A stretch of DNA of 64,000 nucleotides from Pohlia nutans (lineage: Eukaryota > Streptophyta > Bryopsida > Bryales > Mniaceae), in assembly GCA_022496805.1 (NCBI GenBank), contig CM040101.1, forward strand, positions 3,660,501 to 3,724,500, written 5' to 3'. Below the pieces are notes generated by a model. It was not told where the DNA came from. It did no database searches and worked only from the letters and a program-made list of their open reading frames with translations. Positions 11,019 through 27,731 of the stretch are shown piece after piece (positions within the stretch are counted from its first letter, which is position 1; each line of letters opens with the position of its first letter). Made by a program: the position numbers and the translations under genes.

Positions 11019-13442
11019 ATGGGCTGTTTTCACTCCAAGCCTGTCTTCACTCCTCAGGGTTACGAAGAGCCTCATGTTCTGGCTGCCGAGACAGCTTGTG
11101 AGTAGTAGTAATCTCTCTCACCATCGCTGATCGTTGGATTGATGGTTTTTTTCTATTTTTTATTTTTTTTGGGTTTGGTTTTGTGTGACAGTGCTTTTTA
11201 GTTTTGATTTTTTCCGTGCCAGTTACTGAGAGCGAAGTTGAAGCGTTGTATGAGCTTTTCAAGAAAATAAGCAGCTCCGTCATCAACGATGGTCTCATCC
11301 ACAAGGTACTCATTGTTTTTCAACTCATTTTATCAGACATGCTCTGTTTCTTTGGGAGCGTAGCGAAGTAGAGGATGCCATCAATTAGTGTGGCCTGCGT
11401 CAGGTTTTGATTGTTACTGCTTTGGAACAGGTAGAATTCCAGCTCGCGCTCTTCAAAAACAGCAAGAAGGAGAATCTCTTTGCAGACAGGGTAAGCTTCA
11501 AATCCTTCGCTTGAAGCTGATCCAGCCTTTGTGCTACACTTTGAACTCATTATTGTCACATTCTCCAATATCACATTCTAGTATGTGCAGAGAATGTTTG
11601 CTATTGTGTAAACATGTAATTGGACAATTTCCACATGATTGTCAAGTTCTGAACTCATGTACGTTGGTTTCCAAAGGGGTGATATAAAAGAGTTCTGCAT
11701 GTAATTAGTACTTATTGAGCAAATGTTTTATTTCTGGAAAACTACAGTCAGAAGGATCATGTACACCCAACTCTCTCTAAAGACACACCCTGTAATTGCA
11801 CATTCCCTGTATATCCTGTGAATCTGCCATGTTGAGAGTTCTAATTAGAAACCTATTTGTCCCCCAAGGCAATCTCATTGGAGAGGGTTGAGTGTATGCA
11901 GAGCCTTTGATTGCAATGCATCAGAAAAGCCGTTTCTCCTTTTATATCACGAAGTCAGTCTGAAATTAAGTGGTATGCCACGTGTCTCTTCTGTGCTACA
12001 GTTCAGAAGCACAGAAGAACGTGTAGATGATCTTGTTCGATCTTCACTTTACTGACTGCCAATATTATTCTGGTGACATGGTTAAATTCCAATTCTCTTG
12101 TTCGCAGGTTTTTGATTTGTTCGATGTGAAGCAGAATGGGGTAATTGAGTTTGGTGAATTCGTGAGGTCTCTCAGTGTGTTTCATCCAAATACACCCTTG
12201 GAACAAAAAGTTGCTTGTAAGTTTATACCTGTTTTTTCAATACTGGGTTTTAGATGGTTCAAATCAACTGTTAGATGGCCACTTTTGAGTCCTTAATTTT
12301 CTTAATTACCTTCAGAAAGTGAAAGTATCGTTAATCCTTACATGTTTGTCTTCGTTCGCATTGATGCAGTTGCATTCCAACTCTACGATTTGCGGAAAAC
12401 GGGCTTCATTGAGCGTGAAGAGGTACCTTGAAGAATGCTTCAGTGTCACATACTTTTGATTAACAGTTGTGAAAGGGCGATTAACATTGAGTAGGATGTC
12501 TGACGAAAGGTCTTTGGATTGACATACAGGTGAAGGAAATGGTGATAGCGCTGCTGTCGGAGTCCGACATGAAACTATCTGATGAAGTGATAGAGACCAT
12601 TCTGGACAAGGTACAGTGCCCATGCATTCAATGATTTGCATTTCTGCTGTGAGATCTATATTGCGTGTTAGAATGCCTTAATAAAGTCAAATCAATCCTC
12701 GAGGTGAAAATTTCTGCTGTGGCAGACTTTTGTAGAGGCTGATACGAAGCAGGATGGACGGATTGATATGGAGGAGTGGAAAGAACTAGTCGCACGCCAT
12801 CCTTCGCTTATGAAAAACATGACATTGCCCTATCTCAAGTACACTACCTTTCTTCCTGCTGGTTGTGTATTAATTTCTGAATAAAATAAATAAATCAAAG
12901 CATTCTTCGTGAATCATGGTGCATTTTTATATCTACTTCTTCCATGTTAAGTTTAATAATAAGGCTGGAGTCGGTTTGATGATGTTCCTGAACAGTTTGA
13001 TCTATTTTTTAACAGGGACATCACCACCACTTTTCCCAGCTTTGTATTCCACTCAGAAGTTGAGGACGTAAGTTTCTAGTATTGGTGTGACTGGAGCTCT
13101 GTGGTAGAGATTTCCATCAAGGAGTTGAGTGTTCTAATCTTTAGGCCGATGTGAGAGCTTAGTTAATTTGTCAGTGTGGAAATGTCGGCAGAATGTTGCT
13201 GAACCTCATGATTATATAGTTGAGTTGTGATTACGAAATTTGCCACGATGGTCGTCACCATCTTTCCAACTTCCTCAGGGACGATGGTGACCTTATTAGC
13301 TCACGCTCAAATGTGAACTGTAATTTTAGCCAGTTTGAAGATCCAATATTTATATTGCTACTAAACGTAGATCTTGCAGGATACAAGTGCAGCTGGGTGT
13401 AAACCAGTGGTGGGCGTGTATTGCATCTTCTGCATGAAATGA
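11019..13442 (+). CDS. CBL: Calcineurin B-like calcium sensor (CBL1/CBL9 type)
   Basis: CBL proteins bind calcium and recruit CIPK kinases to membranes. Nine exons give 230 aa: 11019-11097, 11223-11305, 11431-11490, 12108-12216, 12370-12422, 12530-12610, 12726-12838, 13016-13067 and 13380-13442; all borders are GT-AG and phases agree. The N terminus MGCFHSK has Gly2 for myristoylation and Cys3 for acylation, pointing to plasma-membrane or tonoplast targeting. EF-hand loops lie at D80-E91, D117-E128 and canonical D161-E172, with a degenerate first hand near 45-60. The FPSF motif (F199-F202) holds the serine that CIPKs phosphorylate. Family length is usually 210-226. The last exon adds 20 residues ending IFCMK in place of the usual short acidic or alanine tail. 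It follows a consensus acceptor, but that exon is the least certain. The gene looks intact. Confidence 0.95.
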
Positions 13443-13903
13443 ACACAGCCTAAATAGTGTTCTACGGTGTATTGTAGCTCCAAATCAAGATTCGTTTATT
13501 TTTAGTTATTTTTATTAGATACACGCCCAACTCTAGTGTAAACGTGCTTAAAATCATTGTGTTCAACCTGCTAATTAGCCCTTTTTCGGGTTTTTGTAGT
13601 GCTAGATTGCACCAATAAAAAATAATCTGGCTACAAAAGGACCAAAAACTCAATATTAGATTGCCAAAATATCTTCAAAATTGTATAAAATATTAGATGA
13701 AATAGTTGTCTTTGGAAGAAAATAACATTAACAAGTGATGAAACATATTTTCTATCCAAAATATGGATGAATGTAGAAATATGTGGTTCTACCATATTAT
13801 TTTGTGTTGCCGGTTTAGCACTCTTTGAAAAATGAAAAAAACAAAGAAAAGATTGTTGCTAATCCAAATGACTTGAAATTTCTTGGAGTGTTTTAGTGAA
13901 CTC
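13443..13903. other. CBL 3' flank
   Basis: AT-rich sequence presumably holding the CBL 3' UTR and polyadenylation site. No exact poly(A) signal can be chosen and no other gene is seen. Confidence 0.4.
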
Positions 13904-13906
13904 TAA

Positions 13907-14353
13907 GGCCCTTACCGCACAATAGGCACACAAAGTTTCAAAACTTTCTCTTACATGACATTTTGTAGAATTTAATGCAACATTAATATTGAACTATATT
14001 AATTCTGCCACGTCTCACTATTTTATTGCCATGTACTCCCTCTGTTCCAAATATTCTATTGCTATTACTATTCATTCACTCTCGGCAATCAAACTTCCCA
14101 TTGCTTACACGTAGTGAGACAAGGCCATTTTTGCAAGATTATATAATCCATGGATTTAAGTGAAAACTCAATTTTACTTTGGGATATAGGGAGTAGATCC
14201 CAAAGCAACATCCAAAGCAAATCCCAAAGCTTAAAAGTTGTTCCATGTTATTGTTGCTACTTCCTTGACTTCCTCCCATGTAGTAACAATTTGTTTGTGA
14301 GGACCAATGGAAAATGTTTATTTTCAAAGATTTTCTCTTGTGTGGTAAGGGCC
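13907..14353. mobile_element. Tourist-like MITE (PIF/Harbinger type)
   Basis: Terminal inverted repeats begin GGCCCTTACCGCACAA and end TTGTGTGGTAAGGGCC, with a 3-bp TAA duplication on both sides (13904-13906, 14354-14356). A 3-bp TWA target and GG ends are typical of PIF/Harbinger MITEs. It is 447 bp and interrupted by a Stowaway element. Confidence 0.85.
14038..14192. mobile_element. Stowaway MITE nested in the Tourist-like MITE
   Basis: It starts CTCCCTCTGTTCCAAA after a TA and ends TTGGGATATAGGGAG before a TA. The CTCCCTC terminus and TA target define Stowaway (Tc1/mariner-derived) MITEs. It is about 155 bp and lies wholly inside 13907-14353, so it inserted later. Confidence 0.85.
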
Positions 14354-16668
14354 TAAACTTTCTATACAAAAAATTTGAGCTCTAACTGCCATGTTTAGGG
14401 GATCCAAAAGGACTTGTGAATGTAGTGTTAATAGGTGCTTTTCATTTTGGACAGGCTTTTGGCACCTCAAATGTTGTTAAATTTTTACGAAACTTGAATT
14501 GGAGCTTTATGTTATGAAATAGAAGGGAACCACGTGTTGTTCCATGTTGAAGTTTTTACAAATTTTAATTTAAAGTATCACACTTCGAACGTGCTTTTGG
14601 ATTTTTGATTTGAATTAGAATACATACCCTAAATGAAAGTTGGTCATTACAATGTATAGAAGGGCACCATGTGATTTTTGGAGACATATCCTACATTGGA
14701 CCATATTTTTATTTTTTCACAAAAAAATTCCTAAACCGGTTGTAATTGCAGGTGTTGAAAGTTTTATAATAGTTATTCTCATTAGAGTACCAAACAAAAA
14801 AAATCTATGGAAATCCTTGAAGGTACTTTGATCTTGATAGCTTACTGTGTTTGATTGAACGAAAAGATTGAAGATCTATTGTACGTGACACTTACTGTCC
14901 AAATAAATATTGTTGGTGGGAGTAGGTTTGTACTTCACTTTGCTGATAAAATGGCAATTCCCACATCATGGGTTCCAACCAACTAGGCAACGACACGTGC
15001 CACTTTCCAATTTTCGGTACGAACTTATTCTAATCTAAATTAATACCATAGATAGAGGGTAAGGTTGGTGGAAATTATTTCTAAAAATATACGTCAAACA
15101 AATTGGGAATTTTTTTGGTATGAGAAAACAAACTAAAGATTTAATTTTTATGACCAACCCTACAACTAGAAAACTTAGCATATTTGTGTTGTGATTGGTG
15201 TCATAGTTTCAATGTCTTTGTTATATAAACTTCTTCTTTATTTAATTTTTAATTAAATAATCAATTTTGTGTCTTGGAGCTAGTGATGGTTTACACGGAG
15301 CTTTTGCTTATCACATGTAGGATGAAAGGTCTTTTTCCTAAATGCCACAAAAAATAGTAATTTGAAATTTAGTAATCCATTAAACCTTGATATGTGTTTG
15401 TTTTTGGAAATGAATATTGTTATTAGAGCATGTCAAAAACACCAAAATGAAGTTGTTTATGGAATTAGGTCCTTTGATTTTATAGTATACAATAAGGTAT
15501 ATAAAAGAGTAATATTTTGAAAGCCATGTAAAGGGTCTTTACACTTATGACCAAGAGCCATAATAGATCATGGCTCTTGTTTATGGCTCTTGATTACAAG
15601 TTGTATTCAATATGAATCTTAAAGCATTTAAAAAAAGCTTTGTTCATTTCACTTAATGAAAAGTAAAAAGACATCATGTAAATGACCACAACGTATTTTT
15701 TATATTCTTTACAATGCAATAGATAATTAAAACAAGTTGTTAAATAGTAAAATTCTTTTGTAAAAACAAGACACCAATTTTGATAATGATATTGCATTCA
15801 TAGTAATATAATACCTTTAAAAATAAGATTCGCAATTTTTTTATAATAATGACCAATAAATTGATTGATCAATTAATCATTTAAAAGCTCTTATAGTGTT
15901 TATTAAACGACAATAAAAAGTCCATTTAAGTATATAATAATTAAATACAAAGTTTTGTTTGCAAACATGATTTAACTAAAAATCAAGAATAATTATTATG
16001 TGTCAAAAGAAAATGGTAATTTAAAAATCAATTAAAATGACACTTAAATCTTAGAATGTGGTGTTAAAAAATGCAATTGAAGTGTTTGAAAATATCACAA
16101 TTAATTTGGGTTCTATTGTGACAAAACCTATGAAGTTACTAATCATCATTCATTTCAAATCTCATAAAATTTAGTGTTATTTTTTTCATTCATTCTGAGT
16201 CTCGTGTAGCAAGGCGCACTTTTTTATGACTACTTTGTAGAAACTTAAACCCTTATGTTGCTATTGTTTAGAAAATAAATGACTTATAGTTTTAAAGCCC
16301 GACATGTTCTTGATCGTTCATCATTCATTGTTGTTTGTGTTAATTTTTGTTGATTTTTTGTGTTGTTAATTCCAAAGTAAAGCATGTTTCCATTAAATTG
16401 AAATTCGAGTCAATTTTTACAAGTCCTCTATGTGAATGTGATTTATTTTAGAGGAAATTTATATCCAAACCAAAGGTTATGATTTCTACTTAGGCATGGG
16501 ATGCAAATTAATTTCTAATAATATAACTCGCTTTTGGGTAAAGGTGATTTTTCTTTCAAATGTTTTAAAAGTACTTGTCATTGAAAATCCTTTGAGAAGC
16601 TCATTTTAAATTTTTATTTTATGATTTGTACATTTATAAAAGCTAGCTTGATTGCACAACACTTCATA
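14354..16668. other. AT-rich noncoding region
   Basis: About 2.3 kb without convincing coding sequence. A segment near 15255-15335 (around GTCTTGGAGCTAGTGATGG) recurs inverted at about 39000-39095, so at least one more dispersed repeat is present. The rest is unassigned. Confidence 0.5.
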
Positions 16669-16671
16669 TAT

Positions 16672-16791
16672 CACTAGTAGAAAAGGTGACATTGCTGAGG
16701 GAGTTGCCTAGGCATGTGGTGCCCAATTCCACGCATGTATAGTGATTTTGCCTAGGCATATCCCTAAGGAACTCCACCTTTTCTACTAGTG
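16672..16791. mobile_element. CACTA-type MITE, 120 bp
   Basis: It begins CACTAGTAGAAAAGG and ends CCTTTTCTACTAGTG, with a 3-bp TAT duplication on both sides (16669-16671 and 16792-16794). CACTA termini and a 3-bp target are diagnostic of the CACTA/En-Spm superfamily. The interior includes a second inverted pair (TTGCCTAGGCAT). Confidence 0.9.
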
Positions 16792-16964
16792 TATGTATAT
16801 ATATAGTTCAGAGTTCAGACTCCCCAGAAGTAATACTTTTGTTTTTCCCCATAGTAATCCAACTCTCTTAATCATTTTCTAGGAAGAAAACCCACAGTAT
16901 TTTTGAACCCGCAGTATTTGCACTTTCTTTGTATGCACAGTATTGTACACACAATCATCCAATT

Positions 16965-17360
16965 TAGTGGAGAGGCAGCCAGTAAATTAGAAGAAGAGGG
17001 GCAGCCAGTACAAACGAAGAAGATGGGCAGCCAGTACAAACGAAGAAGATGGGCAGCCAGTAAATAAGATGAAGTGGGGCTGCCAGTAAATAAAATGAAG
17101 TAGGGCAGCCAGTAAATAAGATGAAGTGGGGCTGCCAGTAGATAAAATGAAGTAGGGCAGCCAGTAAATAAGATGAAGTGGGGCTGCCAGTAAATAAAAT
17201 GAAGTAGGGCAGCCAGTAAATAAGATGAAGTGGGGCTGCCAGTAAATAAAATGAAGTAGGGCAGCCAGTAAATAAGATGAAGTGGGGCTGCCAGTAAATA
17301 AAATGAAGTAGGGCAGCCAGTAAATAAGATGAAGAGGGCAGCGACAGCCAGTACAAAAGT
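16965..17360. repeat. GGCAGCCAGT minisatellite, left block
   Basis: Units of about 26 bp (GGGCAGCCAGTAAATAAGATGAAG and a GGGCTGCCAGT variant) alternate to give a 52-bp higher-order period. A 130-residue ORF on the minus strand is only the repeat read through and is not a gene. The array resumes at 18526 after two inserted elements. Confidence 0.95.
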
Positions 17361-17363
17361 AGA

Positions 17364-17948
17364 TTAACCCCTAAACGTACCAGGGTGTCACTGGAATGAC
17401 AATTTGAGAAAAATCATCATAAACTACTATTTAGAAGAATATTTTGGAATTGATATACAAATGAAAGTTCTAGATTTTGAATTTTAGATTCCATCCGTAC
17501 GGTTCGATTCACTAATACTATCACCAATATTTAATTATAGAATTTGAAAGTTAAAATTAAAAATTCCTTCTAAATTCGATTGCAAACAAAATTTTAATAT
17601 TTTTTGAAGAAAATTTGTTGGAATGAATTTGAAATGAGATACTCTTAAACGTGATGATTCTTTGAAATTTTTGTGTTTCTTAAATCTATGACCTCATTTT
17701 TGCAAGGCCACTTTTGAATTACAGTCAATGCAATTTTGGCTTGGTCAACGACTTGACATACTTCTACATTTGTAATTTTAGAAAAATATGTAATCAAGTA
17801 TGACTAAATCCAACCGTTAGATAGGACAACAACTTGATGAAGAATCTTCAAAAAATTGGATGACTTTCATCCAAGCATTGATGAAAACGTGAGAGGTTTG
17901 AATCTGTTAGTCGTCCACTTTCTTGACGCTCTGACGTTTAGGGGTTAA
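17364..17948 (+). mobile_element. TTAA MITE family C (585 bp)
   Basis: TTAA at 17364-17367 and 17945-17948 flank ends CCCCTAAACGT and ACGTTTAGGGG. Noncoding. It inserted in the minisatellite and shares its right TTAA with the family B element that follows. Confidence 0.9.
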
Positions 17949-18520
17949 CCCCTAATTGCCCAAGCAGGCGTTTTTGGCCTGATGTACAGATTTCATCCGT
18001 ATTTTCTCATCCGTCATGCACTTTTTGTGGTGTGATTTTTTTACTGAATTTTTTATGGGAAGTTAACTTCATGTATGTGTGATCCGATCGAAAAGGAAAT
18101 AATTTTTGAAAAAATTATGCCTCATTTTGTGTTGTAGTGTTTCACCGAAAATCTTGAAGATTTTGGTCTAAAAGTGTTCATGAAAAAATAACTATTAAAA
18201 TCAAGCATCCAAAAAATCTCCAAAAATCACTACACCTAAAGTACTACATTATAACCCATCACAACAAATTTCATCCACATATTGTCAATATCTTATTCGT
18301 AATTGAATTACAAAGTAATTTTTTATTTTATGTTTCAAAATTTATAAAAAAAGATTAGTGATAGTAGTCATAGATCTAACTGTATAGATAGAATCTAAAA
18401 TTAAAAATGTATAACTTTTATTCATACATCAAGTTCTAAATATTCATATTAATTGCATTTTATAATGCATCTTTGCAAAATTGCCTAAACTGGACATAGG
18501 TGAGGACGTTTAGGGGTTAA
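17945..18520 (+). mobile_element. TTAA MITE family B, copy 2 (576 bp)
   Basis: The same family and orientation as 8981-9556, with the same length. It ends ACGTTTAGGGG-TTAA at 18520, after which the minisatellite continues. Confidence 0.9.
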
Positions 18521-18525
18521 AGGTA

Positions 18526-18800
18526 GCCAGTTAAAACAAGGAATAAGGCCAGTAAAAACGAGGAAGAGGGGCAGCCAGTAAAATGGAAGAAGAGGGGCAT
18601 CCAGTTTAAAGAAGAAGAAGGCGGGGCAGCCAGTCAGGTAAATAAGAAGAATAAGGGGCAGCCAGTGAAAAAGAAGAAGTGGGGCAGGAAGAAAAAGGAA
18701 GAAGAGGGGCAGCCAGTCAGGTAAATAAGAAGAATAAGGGGCAGCCAGTGAAAAAGAAGAAGTGGGGCAGGAAGAAAAAGGAAGAAGAGGGGCAGGCAGG
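18526..18800. repeat. GGCAGCCAGT minisatellite, right block
   Basis: Irregular units of GCAGCCAGT and GAAGAAGAGG continue the array of 16965-17360. A duplicated stretch of about 78 bp occurs here: GCAGCCAGTCAGGTAAATAA recurs at about 18627 and 18706. Confidence 0.9.
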
Positions 18801-18839
18801 AAAATAAAACTATAAAAAAAGCCTTTTAAAAGCTAAAGG

Positions 18840-19651
18840 CGGCGCTGCAGACCTCTCGTCCAACCCTATTTTACGACTGTTAGAACCGGACGGCCACCTC
18901 AGCACAAAACCACGCCACCTCATATCATTCGCGGATCTGCCAATCACAGCGCGGAAACTTTTCCCGCGTTGGCTTCACCCCTTCTCCATCGTCTCTCCGA
19001 GGAATTGGCAGATCTCAGAGCTCGCCATTGCTTCCTCCAGCGATCTCATCATCAATCGCTCCACCGCATTGCCTCATTGCCGCCCTCTAACGTCCTTTTT
19101 TCGCGACAGGAAATCCATTCGCTCTTGTTTTTGATAGCCTGACAACGGATTTTGGAAGCCACTTTGGATTGATCAGCATCGCCATTTTCGGATTCATTTT
19201 AAAAGGTGCGTCAGTAGATACTTATCTTTTTTCTTTGTAACGCTTTTCGAAGTAATCGAAGTTATTCTCTCATCTAAGTCAGAGCATTTTGAAGTCGTGA
19301 GAGGATTAATCGTTTCATTTTCGAATGAGTGAATGAGCGGAACAACCCAGGGTTTCGTTTGAAAAGACTTTCGGAACATCGAGGGTTCATATTTTTGAAA
19401 CATATGAGGGTTGGAGTAGGCCAGCGGGTCCTTCTTTGCATGTCGATGTCGAAGTTCTCCGTGTTCATCTTTTATATACCGCATGTGCCCCATTTTAATT
19501 ATTTTATTTTCCGGTTTTATGCTTATGGTGGTCTGATGCATCTGATTGTAATAAACAGGGCGGATATGGACACGTGAATGTTGAGAAAGAGAAGCGGTTG
19601 CTTCATTTGAAGTTCTTTTTGGTTTTCTGTCGTTGTTCAAAGCAAAGAACA
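18840..19651 (+). promoter_or_regulatory. DDM1-like gene promoter and 5' leader
   Basis: A locally GC-rich stretch at 18840-19150 precedes the gene. TTTCCCGC at 18960-18967 matches the E2F consensus TTTSSCGC used by plant S-phase genes, which fits a remodeler needed at replication. A leader intron is plausible from AAAAG|GTGCGT at 19206 to AACAG at about 19558, because GT-AG ends and small out-of-frame ORFs lie between. The transcription start is not determined. Confidence 0.5.
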
Positions 19652-25187
<5,536 letters not shown>

Positions 25188-26269
25188 CTGGAGTGAAGAG
25201 TTGAATTTCCTGTTTTATGCAACACTGCTGATGGATACTACTTTGTGGTCTATTGAAACAAGTACATTCTAAGTAGTATAATGCCGTTAGTACATATGAC
25301 TTCCCACATACCACCGTCAGTCAAGGATGTAGCATGCGGCCAATTTTGTACCATAGGACACTTGACTGGTACGGTGTAGCCATTGATACCAGTGAGGGTT
25401 TGGGGTTCAGAACCCGTCGTCTGAGGGTGTTGGAAACGATGATGATCAAGTTAAGCCAAATCCAAATCACTGCCAGAATTATTTACTTACTGAACTTTTT
25501 ACTTATAACTGCAATCTTTCCTTTCCCTAGTAAGTACTAGGCTGCAAAAGTATATATCTGGTTTTGGTTTTCCCCCATTCTTTTGTTACAATTGCTTTGT
25601 TTTGTGCGATAGGTTGATGTATATGGTGAGTTGATATATACATCGTTATGCTTAGTTGCCAACCCTCAATTATTTTATGTTTATGCAAAACTGACACTGC
25701 ACCGTAGGCATACATTTGAGAACGAGGGACAAGTCTTACATTTGGAAACCTCAAATGTGCGGTTGTGGTATACAGTTTTGGTTGTGTTCATTGTTAGTTT
25801 TGAGTGTGCCTACCTTTTCAACGTTCAGTACATCATGAGTTGTTTCACAGTACATGCAACATTTATTGCAAAGCTTGATAATTAGTGATGTCTTTGATCT
25901 CTCTAGGATTCTGGTTATTCGGGTTTGATGTCCTTGATCTCTCAAGGATTACGGTGATTTCTGGTGTGATAACTCTGATTTCCAAAAATTCAACATAGTA
26001 TAGCTTGGGTTGTTTGTTGTGTCTTTTTATTGCATGAAATGTACAAAATAAGCTTGTTTTTCAAAAAGAACTAAATATGTGGCACTGATCTCCACCTACG
26101 GGAAACTGAAAGCCACTCTTTCAGTGAAGGATTCTTTTCTCGCTCAATCTGATGCTCTGTTACAATTAGGGTTTCGCCATGCTACTCCCATGCTGCTCCT
26201 CCATTGTATGCCCAATTGGACCAATATCATGTGATCCACCATAGTGATCTTTTTTCCTCATCCTGACAC
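25188..26269. other. DDM1 3' flank
   Basis: This should contain the DDM1 3' UTR. A small direct repeat (TGTCYTTGATCTCTCWAGGATT) occurs at about 25890 and 25929. No further coding exon is seen. Confidence 0.45.
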
Positions 26270-26575
26270 TCATAACATAATAGAGCAGTTCAGGATGTCC
26301 CCCTTGTGGAATTGGATCAAATGAGCATCTTTTAATGTGGTCCAATTTTCACCTTCTACAACAGGTCGTACCATTGGCAGAAGGCGGTTCTCCCTCCAAG
26401 AGCCATGTTTATAACTTGGTTCTTCCATTTTTGTAGGTCCCATGGTAATTCACTTGTTGGAATTTGACACTACTCATGCTCATAGCCATGGTCATGACGA
26501 CATTGACTGTCGATGCAGTTAACCTGCCAATTATGGAAAAGGAAGACTTCATGAACTTATCTATTATGTTATGCT
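26270..26575. mobile_element. MITE family I (CATAACATAATAGAG ends), copy 1
   Basis: It starts CATAACATAATAGAGCAGTT and ends with the approximate complement CTATTATGTTATG. Inverted ends extend about 40 bp. A second copy in the same orientation is at 61003-61290 with similar length and clear similarity throughout. Noncoding; superfamily unassigned. Confidence 0.75.
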
Positions 26576-26896
26576 ACCGGTAGCATTGCAATTGAGATGT
26601 GTTGTAGAGAGTTTATTCTCTCATCCTACATCCTAAACCCTAAACCCTGCTCGTGTCTGGTGCCACCTGGTCCAAACCTTACAACACTTCCGTTAGGTGT
26701 TAACATTGCCGTGTCTTTCTTCACATATTGGCCATTTATTCTGTTAAACGTTAAAGGGTTCGGGGTTGATTCAGCCAGTTTTGAGGTATGTTTAGAAAGT
26801 AGAAGCGATCCTGCCTGCCGATTCTGCACGTTCCCAAAGGCAAGGCCAATTCTACAAGTTTCCATGATATAATTTGTGGTCCCCTCCACTTTTAAC
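26576..26896. other. Unassigned spacer
   Basis: It includes a CTACCGGTAGC palindrome at 26573-26583 and CCTAAACCCTAAACCC at about 26631, a short telomere-like string. A 91-codon ORF has no recognisable features. Confidence 0.4.
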
Positions 26897-26897
26897 A

Positions 26898-27008
26898 CTA
26901 GAGAACGGTCTGTCTCCTTCCAATTTCGGCACCAATTCCATGTCCCAGGGCTCGCCTTCTTGAACTCGCTAGAAGTCGGAATGAGCAAGAGACAAACCGT
27001 TCTCTAGT
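26898..27008. mobile_element. About 110-bp MITE (CTAGAGAACGGTCTG ends)
   Basis: CTAGAGAACGGTCTGTCTC at the left pairs with GAGACAAACCGTTCTCTAG at the right, with one small gap. Noncoding. Confidence 0.7.
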
Positions 27009-27091
27009 ACGGTTCGGTTCGATATTTTTTCTTTGTAGCCGACGAATCACGTGCTCAATTCTAGTATGGGGGCCCCTGCGATTCATATAAG

Positions 27092-27731
27092 GCCCGCTTT
27101 ATATGAGGGTGGAGGGCCACCATAATTTGAAAACCAACTTGAATCAAATATAGTAACATGTGAAGAAGGAATAAAGCTCTTAAATGGCTTGAGGAAGGAG
27201 AGTTGGGTTTCTGTTTTGGTTCAACCCAATTTTTGGAGCAAGGATTGTGTCAGGTTTGTATTTAGTGCATTAAAATATAATTGCAGCTCATTAAAATATA
27301 AATTTCAGGGAATGGCCTTAACTCCATCACATCACAAACTTAGGAAATCATGTTTTTGCAATGTTTTACGTATGTTGTTGCAATGAACAGGGGTGATTAC
27401 GTTTGACATACGTTTTACGTATGTTTATTGTAGAAAAAACGTACGAACGACATATTACAAACATGTAAATTTTATCATGATGTGTTTTTTCATGTTGTAA
27501 TATGTCGTTCGTATGTTTTTTATACGATAAATATATGTAAAACGTATGTCAAACGTAATCACCTCTGTTCATCTCAACAACATACGTAAACATTGCAAAA
27601 ACATGACTTGCCAAGTTTGTGATGCAAGTAAAAGTCTTGGGAGTTGATTTCGTGAATTCAACCAACGAGCTACAAGGATTCAAGCTTGTCAGACCGCAAA
27701 AGCGGCCTTCACTCCTCATGTAAAGCGGGCC
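27092..27731. mobile_element. Tourist-like MITE with a large internal hairpin
   Basis: Outer ends GGCCCGCTTTATATGAGG and CCTCATGTAAAGCGGGCC are near-perfect inverted repeats. Flanks are TAA and TAT, close to the TWA targets of PIF/Harbinger. Inside, 27340-27450 and 27495-27610 are long inverted arms (GATTACGTTTGACATACGTT and its complement) with a short loop near 27470, possibly a second nested foldback. Confidence 0.75.

Noticed and set aside
16964..17356. 130-residue minus-strand ORF with repeating FYLLAAPLHLIYW pattern
   Set aside because: It is the 26/52-bp minisatellite read in an open frame; periodicity and location explain it without a gene.
26631..26650. Telomere-like CCTAAACCCTAAACCC string
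   Set aside because: Only about two units long, isolated, and not part of an array.
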